64,000 nt of DNA from Nitrospira sp. (GTDB lineage Bacteria > Nitrospirota > Nitrospiria > Nitrospirales > Nitrospiraceae): the NCBI GenBank assembly GCA_024760545.1, contig CP060501.1, positions 2,393,501-2,457,500 of the forward strand, given 5' to 3'. Shown piece by piece: positions 56,006-64,000 of this stretch. Both the position numbers and the translations under genes were made by a program. Position 1 is the first letter of the stretch. The number at the start of each line of letters is the position of its first letter. The notes beneath the pieces were generated by a model. It ran no database searches. It saw only the letters and a list, made by a program, of their open reading frames with translations, and had not been told where the DNA came from.

Positions 56006-56325
56006 AAAATCCTTTCGGCAACATGAGCAACATCCTCAAACAAGCCCAGGCTATGCAGGAGCAAATGGCCAAGATTCAGGAGCAGGCGGCATCGAAAACC
56101 GCCAGCGGGACGGCGGGCGGTGGGATTGTCACGGTAACGGCGAATGGTGCGATGCAGATTGTTAGCGTGGTCATCGATCCCGAGGTCGTCAAAAGCGGCG
56201 ATGTCGATATGCTTCAGGATCTCGTGGTGGCTGCGACGAATGAGGCGCTCCGTAAAGCCAAGGAATTGATGGAAGGCGAAATGAAAGCGCTGACCGGGGG
56301 GATGAAAATCCCGGGCCTTTTCTGA
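56002..56325 (+). CDS. YbaB/EbfC family nucleoid-associated protein
   Basis: A 107-residue DNA-binding protein. The N-terminal MSNILKQAQAMQEQMAKIQEQ helix and the central GGGIVTVTANGAMQIVSVVIDPEVV strand block are typical. The start overlaps the dnaX stop (ATGA), and its stop overlaps the recR start (TGATG), the classic dnaX-ybaB-recR unit. Confidence 0.95.
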   Translation: MKNPFGNMSNILKQAQAMQEQMAKIQEQAASKTASGTAGGGIVTVTANGAMQIVSVVIDPEVVKSGDVDMLQDLVVAATNEALRKAKELMEGEMKALTGGMKIPGLF

Positions 56326-56927
56326 TGGCCGTCGATCAGCAAGGGCTGTTGGCAAGATTGATCAAGGAGCTGGTCCGTCTCCCGGGAATCGGCCACAAGA
56401 GCGCGCAGCGTTTGGCTTTTCACCTCATGAAAGCTGAACGGGAGGACGCCTTGCGCTTGGCGGATGCCATACGTGCAGTGAAGGATGGGCTGGCATTTTG
56501 CAGAAGCTGCCGGAATATCGCCGAAGGGGATTTGTGCGAGTTTTGTCTTGACCCTAAGCGCGATCGTACTAAGATTTTTGTCGTTGAAGAACCGAGCACC
56601 CTCTATGCGGTTGAACGCGCCGGCGCCTACCGTGGACTTTATCACGTTCTGTTGGGCGCGCTTTCGCCGCTCGACGGCGTAGGTCCGGGAGATATCAAAG
56701 CTGACGAACTCATTGAGCGTGTAAAACTCGGAGGGGTCGAAGAAATCATTCTTGCAACGAACCCTACGATTGAAGGAGAAGCCACGGCAATCTACCTCAC
56801 CCGGTTGCTCAAGCCGTTCGGTGTGCGTGTTTCTCGAATCGCCTATGGAATTCCCGTGGGCATGGACATTGAGTATGCGGACGAAGTGACGTTGTTGAAA
56901 TCGATCGAAGGTCGGCGAGATTTGTAG
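56325..56927 (+). CDS. recR: Recombination protein RecR
   Basis: A 200-residue RecFOR-pathway protein for gap repair. It has the N-terminal helix-hairpin-helix (LVRLPGIGHKSAQRLAFHL), the C4 zinc finger (CRSCRNIAEGDLCEFC) and the Toprim domain (IFVVEEPSTLYAVER, LATNPTIEGEATAIYL). It is coupled to ybaB. Confidence 0.96.
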   Translation: MAVDQQGLLARLIKELVRLPGIGHKSAQRLAFHLMKAEREDALRLADAIRAVKDGLAFCRSCRNIAEGDLCEFCLDPKRDRTKIFVVEEPSTLYAVERAGAYRGLYHVLLGALSPLDGVGPGDIKADELIERVKLGGVEEIILATNPTIEGEATAIYLTRLLKPFGVRVSRIAYGIPVGMDIEYADEVTLLKSIEGRRDL

Positions 56928-56999
56928 CGTTCGGTCCTCGTTGACCCTCCTGATTCAGGTTGGTATAGTTTGCTGTTTTCTCACACATGGAACTTGGCT

Positions 57000-57449
57000 A
57001 TGAAAGCACGCCCGTCCAGTAAACGCGCTCCTTCGACCAAATCGCCGAGCACGGCGCGCACCAAGGGTTCGAGAGATAGTCAGAAAGCACCTGCCAAGAA
57101 GGCAAAATACCCTGACATTCGCCGTGACCTTGAGCGCCAGCGTGCGGCAATCCTGAATGAGGTTGGGGAAGTGCTGACGCACCGCGGCGATCTCGAGGCA
57201 TTTCCAGACGTCAGCGACCAAGCTTCCGCCGAAGTCGATCAGAATTTTTCTATGCGAATTCGCGAGCGCGAGCGGAAGTTGCTCAAGAAGATCGACGAGG
57301 CTCTGGAACGGATGAATGTCGCGACCTATGGGATTTGCGAACACTGCGGCGGAGACATCCCTTACAAGCGGCTCAAAGCCCGTCCCGTGACCACACTCTG
57401 CATCGAGTGCAAAACCCTCCAGGAACAGCAGGAACGGGCTCGAGGCTGA
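57000..57449 (+). CDS. DksA/TraR-type zinc-finger protein
   Basis: 149 residues from ATG at 57000; an upstream in-frame start at 56970 would add ten residues. A basic, low-complexity N-terminus (KARPSSKRAPSTKSPSTAR) precedes a coiled coil and a C-terminal zinc finger (CEHCGGDIPYKRLKARPVTTLCIEC). The coiled-coil tip ALERMNVATYGIC is family-typical. It probably binds the RNA polymerase secondary channel. Which promoters it affects is unknown. Confidence 0.88.
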   Translation: MKARPSSKRAPSTKSPSTARTKGSRDSQKAPAKKAKYPDIRRDLERQRAAILNEVGEVLTHRGDLEAFPDVSDQASAEVDQNFSMRIRERERKLLKKIDEALERMNVATYGICEHCGGDIPYKRLKARPVTTLCIECKTLQEQQERARG

Positions 57450-57554
57450 GCCATTTTGTCATATTGAAACTCTTGCTCCGACGACATTCTCCAAGAATTA
57501 CTTGTTCGTCGTTAAGTCGCGGACCCTGGTAGGGCCGAGTACGTAGAGTGAAGA

Positions 57555-58703
57555 CTACTGCTTTAATACCTTGATGCGTTCCTTTACGTAAGCAATGCGA
57601 TCCGCCTCTTCGGGAACCCCTTCTACGATGGCAAGGTAGGTTTCGTATTCGGAGAGGGCGCGCTTTGGATTCGTCATTTCAGACGCTTCGGCAAGGTTGT
57701 ATCGGGCTAGAGCATAGTTGGGGCGAAGGACGACCGCTCTTTCAAACGAGCTCAAGCCGGCGGCTTTATCACCGAGTTTGACCTGAACTGTTCCGAGGTT
57801 GTTCAGCACTTCGGGGATGTTGGGTCTGAGAGCGAGCGATTCCAGCAACTCTGTTTTCGCTTTTTCGAATTGACCCTTCGCTTGCCAAGCGACTCCCAGC
57901 TTATGTCGAGCTTCGGCAAGCCACACCTTGTTGGTAAACCCACTTGTAATGGCTTTCTGGTAGGCGTCGGCCGCGATATCATAGTTTTTTTCACCGCAAT
58001 AGGCGAGCTGCGCGGCTTGGCCACGGGCGAATTGCTGCAAAGACGCGAACGGCTCCTTGTCTTCGATTCCTTGACTCTCCATCTTCTGTCCTCCCTTGCC
58101 TCCTGTCGGGTTGCGAAGCCGATCGAGAAACTCCCGCCGGTATGGAGAAAACAGCCGCACATACGGGTCGATGGTGAAGGAAGCTTGAAGCAACATCGGA
58201 TGCTCTCGCAGACTTGTGACGAGATACTGGGTCGTGCTTTTCTCGTCGCCGGTTTCCAGAAGAGCACTGCTCTCCATGTTCGTTCTCGTCTCCAATTCGG
58301 CTACGTTCAAGTAGAACTCGAGTGACGGCTTCAGCTGCGAGAGCGTCTGCCGGAGCACTGAATACGGCTTGAGGTCCAGCCCTCGGGGGAACGTAAAGAG
58401 TACCCCCACCAGGACACCATCTTCGTCGAAGAAGTAGGATTCTTCTCCGTGCGAGGCACTCTTCTCCAACGAAATCGTGAGTTCGCGGCCTGCTCCCCAG
58501 TCTCTCGACGTGTGCGTCGTGGGAGGATGTTTTTCTAGAAATTCGGCCTTGCGCTCGCAGAGTGCCGTCGAGGCAAGCAGAACGAGATCGGTTTTTGAGG
58601 GAGGGAGGGGGGGCCGAACGGGGGCTGCTGGGCCGCTGCACCCGATCGTAAGACCCAATATTATCAACAAACCGGCTGAAGACAGGTATCTCAAGAAACT
58701 CAT
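57555..58703 (-). CDS. TPR-repeat lipoprotein
   Basis: About 382 residues from ATG at 58703, with AGGGATC six bases ahead. The lipoprotein signal is MSFLRYLSSAGLLIILGLTIGC. The N-terminal half (about 30-200) is a domain I do not recognise. The C-terminal half has at least three TPR-type repeats (EARHKLGVAWQAKGQFEKAK, VLNNLGTVQVKLGDKAAGL, ARYNLAEASEMTNPKRAL). It is likely a periplasmic or outer-membrane scaffold. Confidence 0.82.
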   Translation of the reverse strand: MSFLRYLSSAGLLIILGLTIGCSGPAAPVRPPLPPSKTDLVLLASTALCERKAEFLEKHPPTTHTSRDWGAGRELTISLEKSASHGEESYFFDEDGVLVGVLFTFPRGLDLKPYSVLRQTLSQLKPSLEFYLNVAELETRTNMESSALLETGDEKSTTQYLVTSLREHPMLLQASFTIDPYVRLFSPYRREFLDRLRNPTGGKGGQKMESQGIEDKEPFASLQQFARGQAAQLAYCGEKNYDIAADAYQKAITSGFTNKVWLAEARHKLGVAWQAKGQFEKAKTELLESLALRPNIPEVLNNLGTVQVKLGDKAAGLSSFERAVVLRPNYALARYNLAEASEMTNPKRALSEYETYLAIVEGVPEEADRIAYVKERIKVLKQ

Positions 58704-58765
58704 GACTGGATCCCTATAAGAGGGACAATACACGATTTGAGGGGGTCTTGGCGAAGAGGAAACTG

Positions 58766-58796
58766 CGAGGCCCACGCTTCCAAAGAGTGGGCCTCG
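58766..58796 (-). terminator. Strong hairpin between two lipoprotein genes
   Basis: CGAGGCCCAC (58766-58775) and GTGGGCCTCG (58787-58796) form a perfect 10-bp GC-rich stem with an 11-base loop. It lies just after the stop of the minus-strand gene at 58822. The following T-tract is weak (AGTTTCCTCTT on the minus strand), so termination efficiency is uncertain. Confidence 0.6.
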
Positions 58797-58821
58797 GCTT
58801 TCGCAAAAGCACTGGCTGAGT

Positions 58822-59163
58822 TTAGCGGCGTTGTGCGTCTAGCATATTGTCTTCTGCCGTGTACCCGCTGAGATACGAGAACCCGCTCGAGAGCGTGTAC
58901 AAAGGCCGATTAATCCCGTAGTCGAAAGCTTGGCCTATCGGATGTGAAACGAACCCGAGCCAACGAAGAGGATGATCGTTCACGGCTGATCCAGCAGCCG
59001 GGTCTGAATAGACCAGTGCAGTGCTATCCAGAATGTTGTAAATGCTCGTCGGGGGAGTGTATTCCTTATCATCGGCGCCGGCACGTTGCTGGTGTGTTGT
59101 GCTGCAGCCAGCTGCGACCATAGCCAACATCATGATACCGACAACCGTCCACGTTGCTCTCAT
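58822..59163 (-). CDS. Small lipoprotein
   Basis: 113 residues with a clear lipoprotein signal (MRATWTVVGIMMLAMVAAGC) and GAGGTAATGTT as ribosome binding region. The mature part includes NDHPLRWLGFVSHPIGQAFDYGINRPLY, a motif I associate only with uncharacterised envelope proteins. A hairpin follows the gene. Confidence 0.75.
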   Translation of the reverse strand: MRATWTVVGIMMLAMVAAGCSTTHQQRAGADDKEYTPPTSIYNILDSTALVYSDPAAGSAVNDHPLRWLGFVSHPIGQAFDYGINRPLYTLSSGFSYLSGYTAEDNMLDAQRR

Positions 59164-59686
59164 AACATTACCTCGCTTGTTTTGGTCCTCACCACGCGAT
59201 CCTCAAGCCAGACACATCACCACAATCAGAAGTGTAGCTGACGTCCTCATTTCTGTCCAGAACACGAGGCGTTGCTTCCAAGCTACTGTATCAATATTTC
59301 CAAGGAGTTAGAGTAAGCACCCAGCAGGACAACATGGTGGGCGATACAGGTATAGAATCTGTGCGTAGGCCTTGAGAGGACAGACGGAAATCAAGAACAA
59401 CACGATCTGCTGTATGTATATTCCAATCTGTCCCCTGCCCATCCTTGCGTTGGGAAAAACTGGGCTGCCCCCTCAGAAGCAATCGTTCGTTACGACGTTG
59501 TTGCTCGTTCTCATCCGGTATCACGCTCCCTTCGGAGGCTAGGTTTGTCCTATGAGAACCAATGTCGGAAGATGATTGTCTAAAGGATTGTTCGGGTTAT
59601 CAATGGTTCAGTAGTCAGTTCTTGTTGGTTAAGTACTGTGGTCGTTACGCGATTGGACTATCGCAATGATTTCTGCGCGAGATGGC
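59164..59686. other. Intergenic region holding the outer tRNA-Val repeat
   Basis: About 520 bases. The only feature I can support is the tRNA-Val 3'-end copy at 59334-59363. A 77-residue frame at 59291-59524 runs across that copy and has no recognisable features. Confidence 0.55.
59334..59363 (+). repeat. Copy of the tRNA-Val(CAC) 3' end (putative att site)
   Basis: ATGGTGGGCGATACAGGTAT here is identical over 20 bases to 63507-63526, the 3' end of tRNA-Val. The match continues for ten more bases with two mismatches. It covers CCA, acceptor stem and T-arm. Confidence 0.85.
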
Positions 59687-60550
59687 TTAGAAGCGTTCCA
59701 GGAGCCGTTGTTTCTTGACATGATACTCGTCTTCCGTGATCAACCCCTGGTCGTGCCACCGCTTCAGCATCCGGAGGCGCTCTTCGAGTGACAGAGTGGG
59801 AGGATCCCTATCAGGGGAAGATGCAAGCTCTTTCTGAGGTGTCGAGGGGTCGCCCGGCTCTCCAACCAGCACCGCCTGGTACGAAATACTCACTTCAGCT
59901 GGGGAGGGCGAAAACAGACCCGCCCACGCCCCAGCGTCGCCCACGGGTGTCTGATACTGGCTCGCGACCAGATCGTAGCGAGGGCCTGCATCCGGACGCA
60001 GGGGGCGCTCCCAAAGCAATTGACGGGTACCCGGCATGGTGACGACCTTTCGATAGTTTGCTAAGACAAGATGCAGCGAAGACCCTTCGGCGAACCATCC
60101 GCCGGTCGTGAATTCAGTCATGTTGTACGAGTTCAGGTGACTGAGTCCAAACACGACCATTTCATGGGGTTGGGCTTGCGCAAAGGCCTGGCTCAATGCG
60201 GCGCAGAGAAATCTGATGTCCTCCGGAGTGAAGGCGGGGAGCACCGGCCCTGGTGGGTCCCGGAACAGAAGGCCCTCGGCTTGACGCTGGACCTGCACGG
60301 TCGCGAGGAGCGCGGTCCATTCCTCAGGAGTGAGGACAAGTGGATGTGTGAACTGGCGAGAGGAAGCCGCGTGAGAGTCATCGGACATCTGTTGGAGCCG
60401 GACAAACCGGGCTGCCTCCTCACATTGGTGACAGGCGGTTCGCGTGATGGGCGTGGCGGCCCTCACCACCGTGGTACTCAGGGGTGGGCCGGAGCATGCG
60501 ACCAGGCACACACTGAGTCCGACCAATCCGATTCGCGATGATCGCATCAT
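59687..60550 (-). CDS. Lipoprotein with C-terminal SHOCT domain
   Basis: 287 residues. A lipoprotein signal (RIGLVGLSVCLVAC) is followed by a CHQCEEAARF segment, a central domain with FALAQPHEMVVFGLSHLNSYNM-like content that I do not recognise, and a C-terminal SHOCT motif (RLRMLKRWHDQGLITEDEYHVKKQRLLERF, about 258-287). SHOCT is usually an oligomerisation or anchoring motif. It is the last gene of the island's cytochrome operon, 82 bases after the porin-cytochrome. Confidence 0.7.
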   Translation of the reverse strand: MMRSSRIGLVGLSVCLVACSGPPLSTTVVRAATPITRTACHQCEEAARFVRLQQMSDDSHAASSRQFTHPLVLTPEEWTALLATVQVQRQAEGLLFRDPPGPVLPAFTPEDIRFLCAALSQAFAQAQPHEMVVFGLSHLNSYNMTEFTTGGWFAEGSSLHLVLANYRKVVTMPGTRQLLWERPLRPDAGPRYDLVASQYQTPVGDAGAWAGLFSPSPAEVSISYQAVLVGEPGDPSTPQKELASSPDRDPPTLSLEERLRMLKRWHDQGLITEDEYHVKKQRLLERF

Positions 60551-60632
60551 TCATGACTCATTGGAATCGTACCCCACCAGTTCACCGATCCTCCGACGCT
60601 GGTGAATTCTTGCGGCCACACTTTCACCTCAA

Positions 60633-62093
60633 TTAGAACGCAAAGTCGATTCCGGACAGCAGCGTCTGGCCGTGTAAATCCCCGCCACCGGTTCCGACCC
60701 TGGCGGTCTGGTAGAAGTTGTACTCCATGTGCAGCGCAATATCGGTTCGGCTGGACTGATGGAGGTAATACCGCCCCATGAACGTATGAGAGTTCACGTT
60801 GTTATAGTCCTTGGCGAAAGTCGGATCCCCTTGCTGGATGTTGCGGATCAAGTCGTAGCGATACGACAACAGCCACCCTGGCATATGGATGAAGGGAAGC
60901 AGCGTCGGATACCAGTCCAATTGCACAAATGCCCCATACCAAGCCGCCCGCTGTGCGTTGACGATGCCTTGGGACGTAAACAAGTTCTTACTATCGTTGC
61001 CATACATCAGCGCGCCGAACAAGTTCCATTGCCCATCGAAGGTCAAGCTGAAGTCGCCTCCGACGCGGTGGAAGGGTTGCCCGCTGCCGGCAACCGCTTG
61101 GCAGGTCGGACACGTCGCATTGACGACCGTAGGTGCTGTGCCATAGGCGCCGAACAGGCCGAGCCGATGTCCAGACACGATGCCATAGCCTCCGAACGAC
61201 TGGGTGACATGACCATAGAAGTTGACGTTTCGGCCTCCCGTACCACACGTCGTCCCGGCGCTGCATCCGCTGAGCGGCCCGGAAAAGGCATTGGTCGTGA
61301 GAGCGGCGAGGGTGTATCGGAAGTACCCTTCCGTAGCAGCCGTCTTCTTTATCCCGGTCAGCTCAAGACCAGGTTGATTCTCGCCGATCGCAAACGAGTT
61401 GGGATTGAGATAGGAACTCGTGGAGGTCCCGCTGATGGTCGATGTGTATGGTGTGCCGGGTAAATAATGATACAGCACAAACGGGGTATTCAGGGTCGGA
61501 CTGCGTTTCTCGCTGAAGGGCACATCCAGCTCGAATTTACCCACCTTCAGGTTCAGGAGATAATTGCCGGCTTCAGGTTTCACTCCCAGAAATTGTTCTA
61601 GCCGCATCAGTCGGACAAACGCGGCCTCGAGATCACTATCACTGGCGCCAGTCCCAAATCCAGCACTCCCCAATCCCGGCGTATACACAACCCCAAAGGC
61701 GATATTGCGCGTCAGGGTTCCGAAACTGAGGATATCCAATCCCGTGAAGCCGAACCCTCCCGTGGTCACGCCGGTGGCGTCGGTCCGAACACTGGCTCGT
61801 TGATAGCCCACCGTCGTGCGGAAGGAAATGGGAATGTACCCCATGGAGATGCTTTCGTGCGTCGGCAGATCCCGTTCAGAATCCACTTGATAGCCTTGAT
61901 CGCGGAAGATATTGCCGGTGTCGTTGAGTTTCGGGAAGCCGGGCACGTGACAGACATTACATGAGAACCCGTACTTCCGGGCAAACGCGGGAATCGCCTG
62001 GGCGTCGGTGGCGAGTTGGCTCCAGTCATAGCCCACCAAGGCAATCAGCCCGACCAGCAGGAGAGTGGCTTGCACCCCTAGACGGTGTTTCAT
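60633..62093 (-). CDS. Outer-membrane porin-like barrel with one N-terminal haem motif
   Basis: 486 residues. A signal sequence (to about residue 34) is followed by IPAFARKYGFSCNVCHVPGFPKLN, with one CXXCH haem c motif at about 45-49. The remaining 420 residues have the alternating strands, aromatic girdles and terminal Phe (LSGIDFAF) of an outer-membrane beta-barrel. Proteins of this layout, a single haem at the mouth of a barrel, occur in several electron-transferring bacteria. Transfer across the outer membrane or substrate uptake are both possible. A cytochrome c lipoprotein is encoded 79 bases upstream. Confidence 0.78.
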   Translation of the reverse strand: MKHRLGVQATLLLVGLIALVGYDWSQLATDAQAIPAFARKYGFSCNVCHVPGFPKLNDTGNIFRDQGYQVDSERDLPTHESISMGYIPISFRTTVGYQRASVRTDATGVTTGGFGFTGLDILSFGTLTRNIAFGVVYTPGLGSAGFGTGASDSDLEAAFVRLMRLEQFLGVKPEAGNYLLNLKVGKFELDVPFSEKRSPTLNTPFVLYHYLPGTPYTSTISGTSTSSYLNPNSFAIGENQPGLELTGIKKTAATEGYFRYTLAALTTNAFSGPLSGCSAGTTCGTGGRNVNFYGHVTQSFGGYGIVSGHRLGLFGAYGTAPTVVNATCPTCQAVAGSGQPFHRVGGDFSLTFDGQWNLFGALMYGNDSKNLFTSQGIVNAQRAAWYGAFVQLDWYPTLLPFIHMPGWLLSYRYDLIRNIQQGDPTFAKDYNNVNSHTFMGRYYLHQSSRTDIALHMEYNFYQTARVGTGGGDLHGQTLLSGIDFAF

Positions 62094-62172
62094 ACCCCAA
62101 CGAGCTCCTTTCCACTCTCGCCCGAACTAAAATAGTGGGCGTTGTTCCCTGCCAAGAGATCAGGAAACCAGG

Positions 62173-62643
62173 TTAAGCCGGTGGCTCTCCCCACTTGCAG
62201 AAGGTTCGCAGATAAGCAATCACTTTCCAGCCTTCCTCTTCACTGAGAAGGTTCGGAATGAGGGCCTGCATGGCAGTTCCTGGACTACCGTACTTGATAA
62301 TCCAGAAGAGCTCGCCATCGTCGCGATCTCTCTGCACCGCGCAATCCGTGAAATCTCGGGGAGGATTTTTGGCATGCATATGGTTGGCCGGGCCATCTCC
62401 TTTCCCGCTCAACCCATGACAGAGATGACAGGTGCCTTTGCCCTCATAGAGAGTTTTCCCCGCTGCCACAATCTCCGGTGCAGCGTGCCGCGCATCACCG
62501 AACGGTGCCTGCAAGGCGAGGGCTTTTTCCAAGTGCGTGGAGGGAACGCGGTCATCGATCGGCGGGCGCGAGCCGCATGACAGCATCGTCGCCATGAGCA
62601 TCAACATCACGACGAGAGAGCCGCCTCGTTTAATCATCGCCAT
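62173..62643 (-). CDS. Cytochrome c (mono-haem) lipoprotein
   Basis: About 156 residues from ATG at 62643, with AAGGAGGAG seven bases ahead; an in-frame start at 62766 is not needed. The signal (GGSLVVMLMLMATMLSC) suggests lipidation. The class I cytochrome c motif is CHLCHGLSGKGDGP, and a Met ligand candidate lies in GTAMQALIPNLLSEEEGWKVIAYLR. It resembles c-type cytochromes that donate to or accept from membrane complexes. It is the first gene of the island's operon. Confidence 0.85.
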   Translation of the reverse strand: MAMIKRGGSLVVMLMLMATMLSCGSRPPIDDRVPSTHLEKALALQAPFGDARHAAPEIVAAGKTLYEGKGTCHLCHGLSGKGDGPANHMHAKNPPRDFTDCAVQRDRDDGELFWIIKYGSPGTAMQALIPNLLSEEEGWKVIAYLRTFCKWGEPPA

Positions 62644-62804
62644 CACAACTCCTCCTTGTACGTTCCATGAAGTTGCTAAAGCATCTTGAATGCCATCACG
62701 GTTCGATCGAAAAGCAGTCAACCGGAGGACATGGAATGCACCGTGACTTCGGGCTTTACTCGTCATGGCTTTCCCTCAGCTGATCCGCTGAGCTGCATCG
62801 GCCT

Positions 62805-63505
62805 GTGGTGTTGTGCCTCAACAGAATACAAACCGTTGTAGCTGAATGCCTCAATCCCGAGGCAAGACATAGTCCCGTCAGAGAGAACCCACAACCGATA
62901 GGCTTATCCGCCTGGCTCAACATCAAACCCTCAACGCTCAACCTCTGGGCTCAAGGTAAGATCCCCCGTCGAAAGATTCATGGCTTGATTCGGTTCGAGC
63001 GGGACAAGGTGACGGAATGGTTGGAATCGTTTGAGGGGAAATCACCAGCATCAATGCCGCGAGAGTGCCAGATCAGTCACCGCGATCTGGATCGTGTCAT
63101 TGAAGCGGCCACGCGAGACGCCCATACTCCGCGCCCCCGGGGAGACCACCGACAGCGAGCCAAAAATGAAAGGAGGAAGACCGTGGGGCTCGTTAAACGA
63201 GGGAATGTCTGGTGGATGAATTTGATTTTTCTGGGACGGCGAATCGGGCGTTGGCAGACTCGATCATGACTAAGGTGAAGGTTCAGCTGATTGAGGGGCA
63301 GTATTTGGATCGCCTCAAAGAAAAGACCCGAGCTTTCGACGAACTAATGGATCGTTTCGAGCGAAAGCATCTCGTGAAGTTGGCAAGCCACCAGACAGGT
63401 CAGGTCTTCGTGAAACGCTTCCGTACGTTCTTTGGAGGTCGGATAGTGGCGGAGATGACGCCCAGACTGATCGTGGACGATAAGAGCGCACGGTGCCGTG
63501 GGAAA
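62805..63505 (+). pseudogene. Truncated, frameshifted tyrosine integrase with N-terminal helix-turn-helix
   Basis: Frame one (62805-63269) encodes an excisionase-like DNA-binding domain (LSAWLNIKPSTLNLWAQGKI, RRKIHGLIRFERDKVTEWLES) and the integrase arm-binding start GLVKRGNVWWMNLIFLGRRI. Frame two continues from about 63230 with ANRALADSIMTKVKVQLIEGQY and the core-binding domain (FDELMDRFERKHLVKLASHQTGQVFVKRFRTFFGG). The join lacks a few codons around GGACGGCGAAT, consistent with a small deletion causing the shift. The catalytic domain is missing: the frame ends in the tRNA. It reads towards tRNA-Val, as island integrases do. Confidence 0.72.
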
Positions 63506-63507
63506 GA

Positions 63508-63582
63508 TGGTGGGCGATACAGGTATCGAACCTGTGGCCTCTTCCGTGTGAAGGAAGCGCTCTACCACTGAGCTAATCGCCC
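63508..63582 (-). tRNA. tRNA-Val (anticodon CAC)
   Basis: A 75-base tRNA with encoded CCA. The acceptor stem GGGCGAT pairs with ATCGCCC. The anticodon stem CTTCC/GGAAG holds loop TTCACAC, giving CAC. The T-arm is CAGGTTCGATACCTG. Its 3' end is duplicated at 59334-59363. Confidence 0.95.
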
Positions 63583-63698
63583 GACCGGAGGGGGAGTCTA
63601 GCACGAGATTTTGGCGTGGTTCAACGTTGTCTCTCTCCTTGACTTCACCAAAAGACGGTTTCTAGAATGAACGCCTTTCACGGCAAGGAATGTCGATC

Positions 63699-64000
63699 AT
63701 GAGAGATGACGTCGTCATCGTGGGCGGTGGTCTGGCCGGTTCGGAAGCGGCCTGGCAAGCGGCGAATCGCGGAGCCAGAGTCACGCTCTATGAAATGCGC
63801 CCAAAAGAGATGACGAAGGCGCATAAAACCGGAGGATTGGCCGAGCTCGTGTGCTCGAATTCACTGGGATCCACTGATCCTCTGAATGCGCCAGGCATTC
63901 TCAAGGAGGAGATGCGCCGCGTCAACTCGCTGATCATCTCTGCCGCCGAGCAGGCCAGAGTGCCGGCCGGATCGGCGCTGGCTGTCGATCGTGAGCGGTT
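63699..64000 (+). CDS. trmFO: Methylenetetrahydrofolate-tRNA-(uracil-5-)-methyltransferase, 5' part
   Basis: The first 100 residues or so; the gene runs off the window end. The FAD-binding [12 protein letters not shown] dinucleotide motif, [12 protein letters not shown] and the diagnostic [12 protein letters not shown] identify TrmFO, which makes m5U54 in tRNA using folate. The start at 63699 has AAGGA eight bases ahead; an ATG at 63690 is in frame but too close to it. Confidence 0.92.
   Translation, partial: MRDDVVIVGGGLAGSEAAWQAANRGARVTLYEMRPKEMTKAHKTGGLAELVCSNSLGSTDPLNAPGILKEEMRRVNSLIISAAEQARVPAGSALAVDRER

Larger units (their letters stand above)
59334..63507. mobile_element. Decayed integrative island at tRNA-Val(CAC)
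   Basis: A 4.2 kb segment bounded by the tRNA-Val 3' end and its direct repeat, with a truncated, frameshifted tyrosine-integrase gene immediately next to the tRNA. This is the usual layout of tRNA-targeting islands. Cargo is an apparent minus-strand operon of a cytochrome c lipoprotein, a porin-cytochrome and a SHOCT-domain lipoprotein. With the integrase broken it should no longer move by itself. Confidence 0.75.

Noticed and set aside
59291-59524. 77-residue frame over the outer tRNA-Val repeat
   Set aside because: It runs through the tRNA-derived att copy, and no feature supports translation.

Overview
The window looks like a chromosomal segment of a Nitrospira-type bacterium (phylum Nitrospirota). 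This is inferred from gene content: a complex I operon with two different nuoM genes in tandem and no nuoE, nuoF or nuoH beside it, very large soluble multi-PAS sensor kinases, and a CXXCH-bearing outer-membrane porin gene next to a small cytochrome c lipoprotein gene. No rRNA or nxr gene is present to confirm it.

Layout. Positions 1-4810 (minus strand) hold a signalling operon: CHASE3 histidine kinase, Rcp1-like receiver, hybrid kinase, phosphodiester glycosidase and a lipoprotein. Positions 4925-18751 (minus) are the complex I operon nuoA-B-C-D-G-I-J-K-L-M-M-N. An OmpA-family protein and a PriA homologue whose helicase motifs are eroded follow on the plus strand (19286-23245). Positions 23248-35534 (minus) carry a small membrane protein and a second signalling block: a receiver, a PAS protein with a phospho-acceptor domain but no ATPase domain, a NarL-type regulator, and two tandem paralogous kinases of about 1500 and 1300 residues sharing a kinase core and an upstream DNA element.

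Positions 35781-38262 are a 2.5 kb stretch of unrecognised genes ending at tRNA-Leu(GAG), with a decayed copy of the tRNA 3' end at the far side. I read it as an old integrated island. Core genes follow: a HAD phosphatase, queE, pepA, nagZ, an amino-acid permease, a class I amidotransferase, an M24 peptidase, a tatA-like gene with a second amphipathic helix, two PilZ-like proteins, tig-clpP-clpX, tRNA-Leu(TAG), tRNA-Ser(GGA), SRP RNA, dnaX-ybaB-recR, a DksA-like gene and lipoproteins.

Positions 59334-63507 form a second island between tRNA-Val(CAC) and an exact 20-base copy of its 3' end. It carries a broken tyrosine integrase next to the tRNA and an apparent operon for a cytochrome c lipoprotein, a porin-cytochrome and a SHOCT-domain lipoprotein. 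The window closes inside trmFO.

How the parts work together: complex I links quinone to a low-potential donor or acceptor with extra proton-pumping subunits. The signalling blocks contain two phosphorelay-type modules and one HisKA_3/NarL module. The SRP RNA, Tat subunit, trigger factor and ClpXP genes serve protein targeting and quality control. The second island may add an outer-membrane electron-transfer module.
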